Shown: positions 1 to 9,546 of the stretch, piece after piece
Layout: each line of letters begins with the position of its first letter
Numbering within the stretch: the first letter of the stretch is position 1
Assembly: GCA_026162565.1 (NCBI GenBank)
Contig: JAOEIQ010000002.1
Coordinates: 186,001-250,000 of the forward strand
Direction of reading: 5' to 3'
DNA: 64,000 bases
Source of the DNA: Flavobacteriaceae bacterium NBU2973
GTDB lineage: Bacteria > Bacteroidota > Bacteroidia > Flavobacteriales > Flavobacteriaceae
Notes under the pieces: model-generated
Databases searched by the model: none
What the model saw: only the letters and a program-made list of their open reading frames with translations
What the model was told of the DNA's origin: nothing
Translations under genes and position numbers: made by a program

Positions 1-2
1 TT

Positions 3-227
3 CCTAACGGTTTAAAAGAAACGTATTGCACAGACCATTGGAGATGTCGTTTTGTATCTATTGATGCAGAAATAGAAATTGGAAAGCCAGTTTATAAAGT
101 TATAGAGTATGAACAAGTTGTTGAATTATTATCAAAGTTATACCATTCTGGATTTGATGTAATTAAAACTGAAAATTTATATGAATTTAACGGCAAGAGG
201 GCTTTCTCTTTAGGACAAGGTGAATAA
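3..227 (+). CDS. icd: NADP-dependent isocitrate dehydrogenase, C-terminal fragment (probable)
   Basis: The reading frame is open from the left edge and stops at 225-227, giving 74 residues of a C-terminus. It contains TDHWRCRF near its start and ends FNGKRAFSLGQGE. From memory this matches the C-terminal end of the long (about 480 residue) NADP isocitrate dehydrogenases of Bacteroidota, which make 2-oxoglutarate from isocitrate in the cytoplasm. Only the tail is visible, so no active-site residue can be checked and the call rests on the tail alone. The gene runs toward thrC and the two converge on a bidirectional hairpin at 287-323. Confidence 0.55.
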   Translation, partial: PNGLKETYCTDHWRCRFVSIDAEIEIGKPVYKVIEYEQVVELLSKLYHSGFDVIKTENLYEFNGKRAFSLGQGE

Positions 228-286
228 AAATATTATTTGGTTGGTTGATAGTAGAATTGATTAATAGCACTTTGAAATTCTATTTT

Positions 287-323
287 AAAAAACACCTATA
301 ATTAGTTAATTATGGGTGTTTTT
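287..323. terminator. Bidirectional terminator between icd and thrC
   Basis: An A-run, then ACACCTATAATTA, a 2-base loop, TAATTATGGGTGT and a T-run form a 16-bp stem with one G-T pair. The left and right U-tracts make it usable from both strands. The thrC stop codon lies in the loop and its last codons lie in the right arm. Confidence 0.85.
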
Positions 324-1613
324 ATTTAATAAATAGGATGCTAATTCATTATATTCTGAAATTTTAATTGAGACTTTTTTACCATTCATGACAGACTGTA
401 TTTGCCTTGGTAACTTTTGTTCTTCTTTAATAACATCTTCAACTACATCTAAAAACTTAACAGGATGCGCAGTTTCAAGAAACACACAATGTGCATTAGG
501 ATTTTCTTTTAGATAAAATTTGGCACCTAAATATCCAATAGCTCCATGTGGATCTGCAACATAATGATGATTGTTGTAAATCTCTTTCATAGCAGCTTTA
601 GTTTCTTCATCTGTAAAACTAAAAGAGGATAAGTTATTTTTTAAAGTTTCAAAATCACTTTTATAAATCTCTTGTATGCGAATAAAGTTACTTGGGTTTC
701 CAACGTCCATGGCATTACTAATAGTTTGTACTGAAGGTTTTGGGTTGTAATTTTCAGTTTTTAAATAAGTAGTTACAACATTATTCTCATTATTTGATGC
801 TACAAAGTGTTTTACTGGTAGACCTAATTGTTGTGCCATCATTCCTGCGCACACATTACCAAAGTTTCCACTTGGTACAGAAAATACAATATTATCATAC
901 TGATTATAGAGTTGTTTATACGCAAACATAAAATAGAGTAGTTGTGGTAACCATCTAGCAATATTTATGGAGTTCGCAGATGTAAGTTGCATTTTACTAG
1001 TTAAGTCTTCATCTAAAAAAGCACGTTTTACCATATCTTGACAATCGTCAAAAACACCATCCACTTCTAAAGCTGTGATATTTTGTCCAAGAGTAGTTAG
1101 TTGTTTTTCTTGAATATCACTTACTTTTCCAGAAGGATATAATATAACTACATTTACTCCTTTTACTCCTAAAAAGCCATTAGCAACAGCTCCACCTGTA
1201 TCTCCTGAAGTTGCCACTAATACTGTTACTTGTTCTCTATTGTCCTTATTAAAATAGCCCAAACATCTGGCCATAAAACGTGCACCAACATCTTTAAATG
1301 CCATAGTTGGTCCATGGAAGAGTTCTAAAGTTGAAATATTTTTATTTAGTTCTACAACTGGGAAATCAAACGATAATGTTTCGTTTATTATTCTCTTTAA
1401 TTCGTCTTTTGGTATTTCAGGTAGTACAAATTGCTTGAGAGCTTCAAACGCTATTTCTTGATAGGTGAGTTTATCAATATTTTCAAAAAAAGATTTAGGC
1501 AAAGGTGTTATAGATTCTGGAAAATATAAGCCTCTATCTGGAGCCAATCCTTTTATGACGGCATTTTTAAAAGTTGTATTTGGTGCTTTATGGTTAAGTG
1601 AATAGTAATTCAT
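306..1613 (-). CDS. thrC: Threonine synthase
   Basis: ThrC converts O-phosphohomoserine to threonine in the cytoplasm with pyridoxal phosphate. The 435-residue length is normal for the long (E. coli/yeast type) threonine synthases. HGPTMAFKDVGARF carries the PLP Schiff-base lysine at K107, and VATSGDTGGAV and SVPSGNFGN are the phosphate and cofactor loops. It is the last gene of thrA-thrB-thrC, starting 1 base after the thrB stop, so it is certainly co-transcribed and possibly translationally coupled. Its final codons form one arm of the terminator at 287-323, which leaves no untranslated 3' spacer. Confidence 0.96.
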   Translation of the reverse strand: MNYYSLNHKAPNTTFKNAVIKGLAPDRGLYFPESITPLPKSFFENIDKLTYQEIAFEALKQFVLPEIPKDELKRIINETLSFDFPVVELNKNISTLELFHGPTMAFKDVGARFMARCLGYFNKDNREQVTVLVATSGDTGGAVANGFLGVKGVNVVILYPSGKVSDIQEKQLTTLGQNITALEVDGVFDDCQDMVKRAFLDEDLTSKMQLTSANSINIARWLPQLLYFMFAYKQLYNQYDNIVFSVPSGNFGNVCAGMMAQQLGLPVKHFVASNNENNVVTTYLKTENYNPKPSVQTISNAMDVGNPSNFIRIQEIYKSDFETLKNNLSSFSFTDEETKAAMKEIYNNHHYVADPHGAIGYLGAKFYLKENPNAHCVFLETAHPVKFLDVVEDVIKEEQKLPRQIQSVMNGKKVSIKISEYNELASYLLNKNTHN

Positions 1614-1614
1614 A

Positions 1615-2541
1615 TTAGTCTATTATTTTAACGCCTTGAGGACTTATTTTGGAATTGAAAATATTAAAATCAATTCCTGTTTTAGCATAGAGGCTTTCCA
1701 TTTCTTTCATCACTTTATCTGCGATTACACTTCCTTTACTTAAAGCGAATATAGTTGGTCCAGCTCCAGAAATTCCTGCACCTAATGCACCAGATTGTAC
1801 AGCAACTTTTTTTACAGAATCAAAATGAGGAATTAATGATTTTCTAACTGGTTCTACAACAACATCTTGAAGCGATCTGCTTATTAAGCCATAATCGCTA
1901 GTATACAATCCACTTATTAACCCTCCAACATTTGACCACTGTGTGATCGCTTTTTTTAATGGGATTTCTTTAGGTAAAACGTTGCGAGCATCTTCAGTTT
2001 TAATTTCAATTTGAGGATGTAAAGCAGTTATATAAAGATCATTTGGAACAGGAAGACTGACAATTTCCAGAGGATTATAACTTCTAATTAATACAAAACC
2101 TCCATAAATTACAGCAGATACATTATCTGCAATTTGCGAACCACAAGCAGCTTCTTCTCCTAGCATTGCAAATTTTACAAGTTCTGTTTTTGTAAACGGA
2201 TTTCCAAGCAACTCATTTATTGCGAACGCTGTTCCTGCTGCACTTGCTGCGCTAGAACCTAAACCACTTCCTGGTTTAAAACCTTTATATATTTCTATGT
2301 CAAATCCAAAATTTAAGTTACTAGCTCTTAACATGGCTTTTGAAACAGTTCCAACTAAATTTTTATCAATATCAAGAGGTAGATCGGCACCTTCAATTGT
2401 ATTGATAATTAATTTAGAATCATCACGTTTAGTGAAAATCATTTCATCTCCTTTACTATCCAACGCTAAACCGAGAGCATCAAAACCACAAGATACATTA
2501 GCAACGGTTGCAGGAGCAAATATGTGAATTCTTTGTTTCAT
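1615..2541 (-). CDS. thrB: Homoserine kinase
   Basis: ThrB phosphorylates homoserine with ATP, supplying the substrate for ThrC. It is a GHMK-family kinase of usual length (308 residues). The ATP-binding glycine/serine loop is visible as PGSGLGSSAASAAG at residues 90-103, and GALGAGISGAGPTIFAL near residue 253 is the third GHMK motif. It lies between thrA and thrC with 1-base gaps on both sides. No anomaly seen. Confidence 0.96.
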   Translation of the reverse strand: MKQRIHIFAPATVANVSCGFDALGLALDSKGDEMIFTKRDDSKLIINTIEGADLPLDIDKNLVGTVSKAMLRASNLNFGFDIEIYKGFKPGSGLGSSAASAAGTAFAINELLGNPFTKTELVKFAMLGEEAACGSQIADNVSAVIYGGFVLIRSYNPLEIVSLPVPNDLYITALHPQIEIKTEDARNVLPKEIPLKKAITQWSNVGGLISGLYTSDYGLISRSLQDVVVEPVRKSLIPHFDSVKKVAVQSGALGAGISGAGPTIFALSKGSVIADKVMKEMESLYAKTGIDFNIFNSKISPQGVKIID

Positions 2542-2542
2542 A

Positions 2543-4987
2543 TTAGTTTTTTGCTAATCTAATGATATCTGCAAAAAGTCCAGAGGCAGTTACATCAGCA
2601 CCAGCACCAGCACCTTTTATAATCATTGGTTGTTTAGGGTAGCGATCTGTATAAAACATAACAATATTGTCTTTACCTTCCAGATTATAAAACGGATGAT
2701 TTTGAGGTATTTCTTCTAAACCAACTTTAGCTTTTCCGTTACTTAAATTTGCTACGTATTTGAGTCTGCAATTTTTTGCTTTTGCAGATGCATACATTTT
2801 TTGAAAATGTGCTTCATCATTTTTCAATGATTCATAAAACTCTGAAACCGTTTTACTTTTCAAGTTATTAGAAGTTAAAAATGAATCGTTACTAACATCT
2901 TCTAGACTCATATCAATCCCGCTCTCTCGAGCAAGAATCAGTATTTTTCTTGCAACATCAATTCCGCTCAAATCAATTTTTGGATCTGGTTCTGTATAAC
3001 CTTCTTCTTGAGCCTTTTTAACTATATCATGAAATGTATTGGTATCATTAAAATTATTAAAAACATAGTTTAATGTCCCTGATAATACAGCTTGTATAGA
3101 ATGTATTCTATCTCCTGAATTTATTAAGTGATTTAATGTGTCAATTACTGGCAAACCAGCACCAACATTTGTCTCGAATAAAAATGGCGCATTGTATTTT
3201 CTAGATAAACCTTTTAAATTTTTGTAATTTGAAAGCTCACTAGAACAGGCAATTTTATTACAGGCTACAATGGCAATATTGCTTTTTAGATAGTCAGGAT
3301 ACATATTTGAAATCTCATCATTTGCAGTAACATCAACAAAAATACTATTGCGCAAGTTCAAAAAATTTATGGTTTTTAAAAAACCAGAAAGGCTTGCTTT
3401 TTCTCCATTTTTTAATTGAGCTTTCCAATCTTTTAAAGGAATGCCATTTTCATTAAAAAGCATCTTCCGAGAATTTGACAAACCAATAACTCGAAGATTA
3501 ATATTTAATGTTGTTTTTAAATAGTGTTTTTGCTGTTTTATTTGTTCTACCAGACGCTCTCCAACATTACCAACTCCAGTAATAAATACGTTTAATTGTT
3601 TTGTTTTTTCTTCAAAAAATCGCTCATGTAATGTATTTAAAGCTTTTTTTACATCCTTTTCATCAATTACGGCTGAAATATTTTTTTCTGAGGCTCCTTG
3701 AGCGATAGCTCTAATATTAATATTGTTTTTTCCAAGAGTACTAAACATTCTGCCACTAATACCTTGATGACTTTTCATATTATCTCCAACTAAAGCGATA
3801 ATTGATAAATTAGTCTCTACTAAAATGGGATTAATTTTTTTTAATGCGATTTCATTTTTAAAGGTATTATCTATTGCAAGTTTTGCTTTTTTAGAATCAA
3901 TCGAATTAATACCAAAGCATATAGAATGCTCTGAAGATGCTTGAGTTATCAAAATGATATTTATTTTCTCATTTGCTAATGTTTCGAATAAGCGTTTAGA
4001 AAATCCTGGAATTCCAACCATTCCATTACCTTCTAAAGTTAATAATGCAATAGTATCTATATGACTAATACCTTTTACTGCTGTTTTGTTGCCATTTTTT
4101 GTTTCAGAAATTAATGTTCCAGTTGCTTCAGGTTCCAAAGTATTTTTGATAATTATAGGAATATTCAAATCCAATACTGGCTGTACAGTTGGAGGATATA
4201 AAACTTTAGCACCAAAATGCGATAACTCCATGGCTTCTTGATAGGATAACTTTTCTATTGGGAAGGCATTTTTTACTACTTTAGGATTAGCAGTATACAT
4301 ACCACTCACGTCGGTCCAAATTTCAAGCTGATCTACTTTTAATGCAGCAGCAACAATTGCAGCTGTAAAATCGGAGCCACCACGACCAAGGGTTGTTTGT
4401 TCACCATCTTTAGAATTAGCAATAAATCCAGGTAGTATTGTTATTTGTTGTTCAGCGTTGCTGAAATAGTCCTTAATATTTTTATTTGTTTGTTTATACT
4501 CTACTTCTGCATTAGTATAATTGTTATTAGTAATTATTAATTGTTGAGAGTTTTTTCGCTGTACATTCAGTTTACGGTCAAGCATTGTTTCCGCAATAAT
4601 ATAAGACGATAATAATTCACCGAAACTCACTAATTTATCTGAAGTTTTTGGAGACAACTCATTGATAAGGTATATGCCATCTAATAAATCTTTTAATTCT
4701 TTTAACTTATTTGTTATAGCATTTTGATTGCTTTTATTTTGCTTCGGAATTAATTCTTTTACAATATCGAGATGCTTTTTCTCGATGGCAATAAATATTT
4801 TTTTATATCCAACATTTTTGGATTTTGCTAAATGGCCAGCCTCTAATAATTTATCTGTAATACCACCAATAGCCGAAACCACACATATAATTTTAGACTG
4901 TTTAGAATACCTATCTAAAATTTGTATTACCTGATTTATATTTTTTGCGGAACCAACTGAAGTTCCTCCAAATTTTAAAACTTTCAT
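2543..4987 (-). CDS. thrA: Bifunctional aspartate kinase / homoserine dehydrogenase
   Basis: This 814-residue fusion performs the first and third steps from aspartate to homoserine. The aspartokinase domain begins KFGGTSVGSA (residues 5-14) and has TTLGRGGSD (198-206). Two ACT domains follow (about 310-455), the usual site of allosteric inhibition by threonine. The NAD(P)-binding loop of homoserine dehydrogenase, GVGNVG, is at 471-476. Length and order match ThrA/MetL-type fusions. First gene of the thr operon. The ATG at 4987 has a short leader region upstream with a TACTTTTG box (5178-5185, minus strand) and a possible leader ORF. Confidence 0.97.
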   Translation of the reverse strand: MKVLKFGGTSVGSAKNINQVIQILDRYSKQSKIICVVSAIGGITDKLLEAGHLAKSKNVGYKKIFIAIEKKHLDIVKELIPKQNKSNQNAITNKLKELKDLLDGIYLINELSPKTSDKLVSFGELLSSYIIAETMLDRKLNVQRKNSQQLIITNNNYTNAEVEYKQTNKNIKDYFSNAEQQITILPGFIANSKDGEQTTLGRGGSDFTAAIVAAALKVDQLEIWTDVSGMYTANPKVVKNAFPIEKLSYQEAMELSHFGAKVLYPPTVQPVLDLNIPIIIKNTLEPEATGTLISETKNGNKTAVKGISHIDTIALLTLEGNGMVGIPGFSKRLFETLANEKINIILITQASSEHSICFGINSIDSKKAKLAIDNTFKNEIALKKINPILVETNLSIIALVGDNMKSHQGISGRMFSTLGKNNINIRAIAQGASEKNISAVIDEKDVKKALNTLHERFFEEKTKQLNVFITGVGNVGERLVEQIKQQKHYLKTTLNINLRVIGLSNSRKMLFNENGIPLKDWKAQLKNGEKASLSGFLKTINFLNLRNSIFVDVTANDEISNMYPDYLKSNIAIVACNKIACSSELSNYKNLKGLSRKYNAPFLFETNVGAGLPVIDTLNHLINSGDRIHSIQAVLSGTLNYVFNNFNDTNTFHDIVKKAQEEGYTEPDPKIDLSGIDVARKILILARESGIDMSLEDVSNDSFLTSNNLKSKTVSEFYESLKNDEAHFQKMYASAKAKNCRLKYVANLSNGKAKVGLEEIPQNHPFYNLEGKDNIVMFYTDRYPKQPMIIKGAGAGADVTASGLFADIIRLAKN

Positions 4988-5063
4988 TTTAAAAGTATTT
5001 AATAATCAATATTAGTTTTTTTAATTGTATGAATACAATATGTAAAGACGGAAGTAAAAAAAT

Positions 5064-5168
5064 TTAATAACCCAAAAGGGTAGTCGTAAACAAACATGTA
5101 TAAACAGATAACAATTCTAAAGATTGAAATTGCGCTAAAGCTCTGTTTATTTTTTGAATGTTTTTCAT
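5064..5168 (-). CDS. Possible 34-residue leader peptide ahead of thrA
   Basis: A 34-codon ORF starts about 10 bases downstream of the TACTTTTG box and ends FTTTLLGY. Three consecutive Thr codons (ACG ACT ACC) lie just before a weak ACCC-TTTT-GGGT hairpin and a run of T residues. The position, the Thr run and the hairpin are what a threonine attenuator would need. However, known thr leaders have many more Thr/Ile codons and stronger hairpins, and AT-rich DNA makes such ORFs by chance, so this is a weak call. Confidence 0.25.
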   Translation of the reverse strand: MKNIQKINRALAQFQSLELLSVYTCLFTTTLLGY

Positions 5169-5177
5169 ATACACTTT

Positions 5178-5185
5178 CAAAAGTA
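5178..5185 (-). promoter_or_regulatory. Candidate -7 box of the thrABC promoter
   Basis: On the minus strand this reads TACTTTTG, a full match to the Bacteroidota -7 consensus TAnnTTTG. It is about 190 bases upstream of thrA, leaving room for a regulated leader. No clear -33 TTTG lies at the right spacing, so the assignment is tentative. Confidence 0.4.
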
Positions 5186-5234
5186 TTATTTTTACTCAAA
5201 TAAAAAAATAAATCACCTACTTTCAGATAAATAC

Positions 5235-6791
5235 ATGAAAATATTCGCCAAAGAACAAATATATCAAGGAGATAAATTAACGTCAGAACGACAGAACATT
5301 TCATCTACAGATTTAATGGAACGTGCTGGTACACAAATTTTTAATTGGATACATATGCGAATGCAAGGTGCCCAAGTGCCTATTCATTTGTTTTGTGGAA
5401 TTGGTAATAATGGTGGAGATGGATTGGTTCTGGCAAGGCATCTCGTAACTCATGGTTATAACGTATTAACCTATATTGTTAATTGTAGTGACAAGCGTTC
5501 TAAAGACTTTTTAATTAATTACGATCGTATAAAAAACGTTACTAAAGACTGGCCAATACTTTTAAGTTGTAAAGAGGAATTTCCTGAAATTCATCGTGAT
5601 GATATAATCGTTGATGCTGTTTTCGGTATTGGTTTAAATCGTCCGGCAGATGATTGGGTAAAATCTTTATTTATTCATTTTAGAAATACAAAGGCTTTTA
5701 CACTAGCAATTGATATTCCTTCTGGATTATATACTGATAAAATTCCTGACGATGAAAATGGAGTGGTTTGGGCTAACTATACCTTAAGTTTTCAATCACC
5801 AAAACTAGTATTTTTTCTCCCTGAAACTGCAAAATATACTCAACAATGGGAAGTTTTGGATATTGGGATAGATCCAGAATTTTTATTTACCACTGAAACT
5901 CAAGTAGAGCTCATTGGTAAGCATGAAGTACTACCAATTTACAAACCACGAGAAAAATATGCTCACAAAGGTGACTTTGGACATAGCTTGATAATTGGAG
6001 GAAGTTTTGGTAAAATGGGTTCTGCATTACTCGCAAGTAGAGCTGCCCTTCAATCAGGCGCTGGTTTAGTTACTGCATATATTCCCATGTGTGGATATGC
6101 AATATTACAATCTGCTTTTCCAGAGGGAATGGTCATAACAGATAGTGATGAGCATATTATTACAAATATAAAGTTTGATATTGAACCAACTGTAATTGGT
6201 TTTGGTGTTGGAGTAGGTACAGCAACAAAAACTATTAATGCATTTGAAACTTTTTTGAAAGCTAACAAATCACAATTAGTAATTGATGCTGATGGACTAA
6301 ATATCTTATCCAAGAAAAAGGCTTTATTAAAGCTATTACCAGAGTCTACTATATTAACGCCTCATCCTAAAGAATTAGAACGTTTAATTGGTAAATGGCA
6401 AGATGATTTTGATAAGCTCAAAAAAACGCAAGCTTTTTCAAAAAAACATAGAGTTATTGTAGTTATAAAAGGTGCTAATAGTATTACTGTTTTTGGAGAT
6501 AAATTATATATCAATACAACTGGTAATCCCGGGATGGCAACTGCAGGAACAGGAGATGTGTTAACAGGAATAATTACGGGCTCACTATCTCAAGGATATA
6601 ATCCATTAGCTGCAACTCTTTTTAGCGTGTATTTGCATGGAAAATCCGCAGATATTGCTATTCAGGATTTAGGGTATCAAAGTTTAACTGCCAGTCATGT
6701 CATAGACTATTTAGGCGAGGCTTATATAGACTTATTTAAACAACCCGAACAACCACAAGTTGAAGAGGAGGCAGCTGAAGATCAATCATAA
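5235..6791 (+). CDS. nnr: Bifunctional NAD(P)H-hydrate epimerase / ADP-dependent NAD(P)H-hydrate dehydratase
   Basis: This repair enzyme restores damaged NADHX and NADPHX. The N-terminal YjeF_N epimerase domain shows GIGNNGGDG (55-63). The C-terminal ribokinase-like dehydratase has LTPHPKELERL and the signature GNPGMATAGTGDVLTG near residues 430-445. I place the start at the ATG at 5235 (MKIFAKEQIY, 518 residues). An in-frame ATG at 5154 would add 27 residues that look like untranslated AT-rich sequence and no family member needs them. It is divergent from thrA and followed by a strong terminator. The acidic tail EEEAAEDQS is a species-specific extension. Confidence 0.95.
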   Translation: MKIFAKEQIYQGDKLTSERQNISSTDLMERAGTQIFNWIHMRMQGAQVPIHLFCGIGNNGGDGLVLARHLVTHGYNVLTYIVNCSDKRSKDFLINYDRIKNVTKDWPILLSCKEEFPEIHRDDIIVDAVFGIGLNRPADDWVKSLFIHFRNTKAFTLAIDIPSGLYTDKIPDDENGVVWANYTLSFQSPKLVFFLPETAKYTQQWEVLDIGIDPEFLFTTETQVELIGKHEVLPIYKPREKYAHKGDFGHSLIIGGSFGKMGSALLASRAALQSGAGLVTAYIPMCGYAILQSAFPEGMVITDSDEHIITNIKFDIEPTVIGFGVGVGTATKTINAFETFLKANKSQLVIDADGLNILSKKKALLKLLPESTILTPHPKELERLIGKWQDDFDKLKKTQAFSKKHRVIVVIKGANSITVFGDKLYINTTGNPGMATAGTGDVLTGIITGSLSQGYNPLAATLFSVYLHGKSADIAIQDLGYQSLTASHVIDYLGEAYIDLFKQPEQPQVEEEAAEDQS

Positions 6792-6820
6792 AAAAAGGCA
6801 CTCATTTGAGTGCCTTTTTT
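6791..6820. terminator. Bidirectional terminator between nnr and the TlpA-like gene
   Basis: A perfect 14-bp stem AAAAAAGGCACTCA / TGAGTGCCTTTTTT with a 2-base loop. It begins at the nnr stop codon, and flanking A and T runs serve both converging genes. Confidence 0.93.
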
Positions 6821-6841
6821 ATCTAAATATTGATTGTATGG

Positions 6842-7903
6842 TTATATTTTTAACGAGTCAAATAAGGCTCTTAATTTTGGACTTGATGGTCTAGGTGCAT
6901 CAGCATTAACAACATTCCCAGAAGGATCAATTAAAATAAATCTTGGAATACCATTAATTTCAAATCCTTGAACAAAATCTGATTTCCAACCCTTATCTGA
7001 AAGTAACTGTGTGCCTCCCAATTCTTTTTCGATTACCATTTTTTTCCATCCTTCTTTTGCAGCATCTGCATCACCTTTAAAACCTCTTCCGTCATCAACA
7101 GAAATACTAACAAATTCAATGTTTTTATCATGATAATCTTTTTCAACTGCTTTTAGTGAAGGAATTTCTCGAATACAAGGCCCACACCAAGTTGCCCAAA
7201 CATCAACATATACATATTTTCCTTTTAAATCTGCCAACGATGTTGTACCACCTTTATGATTCTCAAAGTTCTCAAAGTTAGGAGAAGGGTTTCCAATAAA
7301 CTTTGCAAATTTTGCTGCTCTAGCTTCAGATTGCTCTTTGTAACCTTGGTAAGATTTTAAAATATCTGCTTGAAACGACTCAAAACTTTTGGTTTCATTT
7401 GATAGCAAAGTTGAATCTAAATCTTTAGCATTATTTAAAAACGAAACAAGTTTAGAATGAATTTTACTAGTTTCTGCTTTGAAGTCATCTTCTTCCATAT
7501 CAAAAAGACTAGGAGGATATAGGGTTTCTTCCATCAATGCTTTTTTAGCTAAATAATTACTAGACTCCGAACCATAGCCAGCATAAGAAATGGTTTCGTC
7601 AAATTGCTTGGTGTCTAGGGTCATAGTAATATCATAACCATTTTTTAAATACATACTACTAGATTCATTGCCATCGTAAATACCATAAACGCCAGTTTCA
7701 ACCTTTAGAGTATCACTAAAAGTTCCATCGTCATTTACTTTAATTGTTTTTGAAAAATTGCGACCTTGATACACATATAGAGAGTCACTGTTCATATCAG
7801 TGATTTTTCCAGACAAGGTTACATAGTCTTTTAGTTCTTCTTGCTTCTCACTTTTACATGAAAATATAGAAGCGACCATAAGCATTATTATGATTTTTTT
7901 CAT
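6842..7903 (-). CDS. TlpA/ResA-like thioredoxin-fold lipoprotein with N-terminal DUF4369-like domain
   Basis: A 353-residue envelope protein. The lipobox SIFSC puts the lipidated cysteine at C16. A beta-rich N-terminal domain (about 25-110) resembles DUF4369, and a helical linker leads to a thioredoxin fold with active site WCGPC at 239-243 and the cis-Pro loop GIPRF. Proteins of this build are periplasm-facing thiol-disulfide oxidoreductases. The substrate is unknown. It stands alone, converges with nnr, and has its own well-formed promoter at 7931-7960. Confidence 0.85.
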   Translation of the reverse strand: MKKIIIMLMVASIFSCKSEKQEELKDYVTLSGKITDMNSDSLYVYQGRNFSKTIKVNDDGTFSDTLKVETGVYGIYDGNESSSMYLKNGYDITMTLDTKQFDETISYAGYGSESSNYLAKKALMEETLYPPSLFDMEEDDFKAETSKIHSKLVSFLNNAKDLDSTLLSNETKSFESFQADILKSYQGYKEQSEARAAKFAKFIGNPSPNFENFENHKGGTTSLADLKGKYVYVDVWATWCGPCIREIPSLKAVEKDYHDKNIEFVSISVDDGRGFKGDADAAKEGWKKMVIEKELGGTQLLSDKGWKSDFVQGFEINGIPRFILIDPSGNVVNADAPRPSSPKLRALFDSLKI

Positions 7904-7930
7904 ATTGTTTTTTATTTTTAATTATGATCT

Positions 7931-7960
7931 CAAAAATAAAGAATTCAAAACTTTAAACAA
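7931..7960 (-). promoter_or_regulatory. Promoter of the TlpA-like lipoprotein gene
   Basis: On the minus strand GTTG is followed after 19 bases by TATTTTTG, matching the Bacteroidota sigma-A pattern (-33 TTTG / -7 TAnnTTTG). The -7 box is 27 bases from the ATG at 7903. Confidence 0.65.
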
Positions 7961-8037
7961 CATATTATGGCTATTTATTAACATTGTTTGGTTTTTATAA
8001 AGTGAATGTAGATTTTTGAGCTGATTAAAAACATCTA

Positions 8038-9546
8038 ATGGAAGAGTACCATATTATATCATCGGATTTTTTAGATTTAAAAGCTATTAAATCTATTTTA
8101 GATGACAACAAATTATTAAAGCTTGGTGAGGACGCTATTAATAAAATTGTAAAATGCAGAAGCTATCTTGATGAAAAAATGGCATCACAAAGCCTTCCGA
8201 TTTACGGAATTAATACTGGTTTTGGATCGCTCTGTAATATTAAAATATCTAATAAAGATTTAAACCGATTACAAGAAAATTTAGTTAAATCTCATGCCTG
8301 TGGTACTGGTGACTTAGTTCCTGTAGAAGTTGTTAAGTTAATGCTGTTGTTAAAAATACAATCATTGAGTTATGGTCATTCAGGAGTCCAGTTAGAAACC
8401 GTTAATAGATTGATTGATTTTTTTAATAATGATCTCTATCCATTAATATACACACAAGGTTCTTTGGGAGCATCTGGTGATTTAGCTCCTTTAGCACATT
8501 TGGCACTTCCGTTAATTGGAGAAGGAGAAATGTATTACAATGGAGAAGTGTTTGACTCTAAAAAGATTTTAGAACGGTTTAATTGGAAACCAATACAATT
8601 AAAATCTAAAGAAGGCTTATCCTTATTAAATGGAACACAATTTATGAGTGCTTATGGTATTCATTTATTATTAGAAAGTTATAAGCTTTCATATTTTGCT
8701 GATTTGATTGGTACCATATCTCTTGAAGCATTTGATGGTAGAATAGAACCATTCAATGAGTTAATACATTTAGTAAGACCTCATAAAGGACAGTTAAAAA
8801 CTGCTGAACGAGTTAGAGAGTTTTTAGAAGGTAGTCAATTAATTAGCCAAGCTAAAGTTCATGTTCAAGATCCTTACTCATTTAGATGTATCCCTCAAGT
8901 ACATGGAGCCTCAAAGGATACTCTAGATTTTGTACAAAATACATTTTTAACAGAGATAAATTCTGTAACAGATAACCCAAATATTTTTCCTGATGACGAT
9001 CAAATAATTTCTGGAGGTAACTTTCATGGTCAACCTCTTGCATTAGCATTAGATTATTTAAAGATTGCTGTTTCAGAACTCGGTAATATTTCTGAAAGAC
9101 GAACCTATCAATTAGTTTCTGGCTTACGTGGCTTACCTGAATTTTTAGTTAGCAATCCTGGTTTAAATTCTGGATTGATGATACCTCAATATACTGCAGC
9201 GAGTATTGCAAGTGCTAATAAACAACTGGCCACTCCTGCTAGTATAGATTCAATAGTATCGTCAAATGGACAGGAAGATCATGTAAGTATGGGAGCCAAT
9301 GCAGCTACTCAAGCATTTGAAATAGTTAAAAACTTAAAAAGCATACTTTCAATTGAATTATTAAATGCCTCTCAAGCATTATTTTTTAGAAAACCTTTGC
9401 AATCTTCACAGTTTATAGAATCCTTTTTATCAGCTTACAGAGCAACGGTCGTGTTTGTTGAAGAGGATAAATATCTTCATAAAGAGATAAAAGAAACCAC
9501 TATTTTTATTAGTAATTTTTCGTTGGAAAGTGATTTGATTTTTTAA
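8038..9546 (+). CDS. hutH: Histidine ammonia-lyase family protein (HutH)
   Basis: HutH deaminates histidine to trans-urocanate using the self-formed MIO cofactor. The Ala-Ser-Gly triad that makes MIO is at 145-147 in GSLGASGDLAPL, and Y56 in YGINTGFG is the conserved catalytic tyrosine. Length of 502 residues is normal. No hutU, hutI or hutG gene is within 20 kb, so it may serve a dispersed hut pathway. Aromatic-residue selectivity (His against Phe/Tyr) cannot be settled from the sequence, so tyrosine or phenylalanine lyase activity remains possible. Confidence 0.88.
   Translation: MEEYHIISSDFLDLKAIKSILDDNKLLKLGEDAINKIVKCRSYLDEKMASQSLPIYGINTGFGSLCNIKISNKDLNRLQENLVKSHACGTGDLVPVEVVKLMLLLKIQSLSYGHSGVQLETVNRLIDFFNNDLYPLIYTQGSLGASGDLAPLAHLALPLIGEGEMYYNGEVFDSKKILERFNWKPIQLKSKEGLSLLNGTQFMSAYGIHLLLESYKLSYFADLIGTISLEAFDGRIEPFNELIHLVRPHKGQLKTAERVREFLEGSQLISQAKVHVQDPYSFRCIPQVHGASKDTLDFVQNTFLTEINSVTDNPNIFPDDDQIISGGNFHGQPLALALDYLKIAVSELGNISERRTYQLVSGLRGLPEFLVSNPGLNSGLMIPQYTAASIASANKQLATPASIDSIVSSNGQEDHVSMGANAATQAFEIVKNLKSILSIELLNASQALFFRKPLQSSQFIESFLSAYRATVVFVEEDKYLHKEIKETTIFISNFSLESDLIF

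Noticed and set aside
5154-5234. N-terminal extension of the nnr protein by 27 residues
   Set aside because: The segment is AT-rich, reads like a leader and is not needed by the YjeF_N domain; the start MKIFAKEQ at 5235 fits family length.
4999-5304. 101-residue minus-strand ORF overlapping the thrA leader
   Set aside because: Composition is AT-rich and hydrophobic without a known fold, and it covers the promoter of thrA and the start of nnr.
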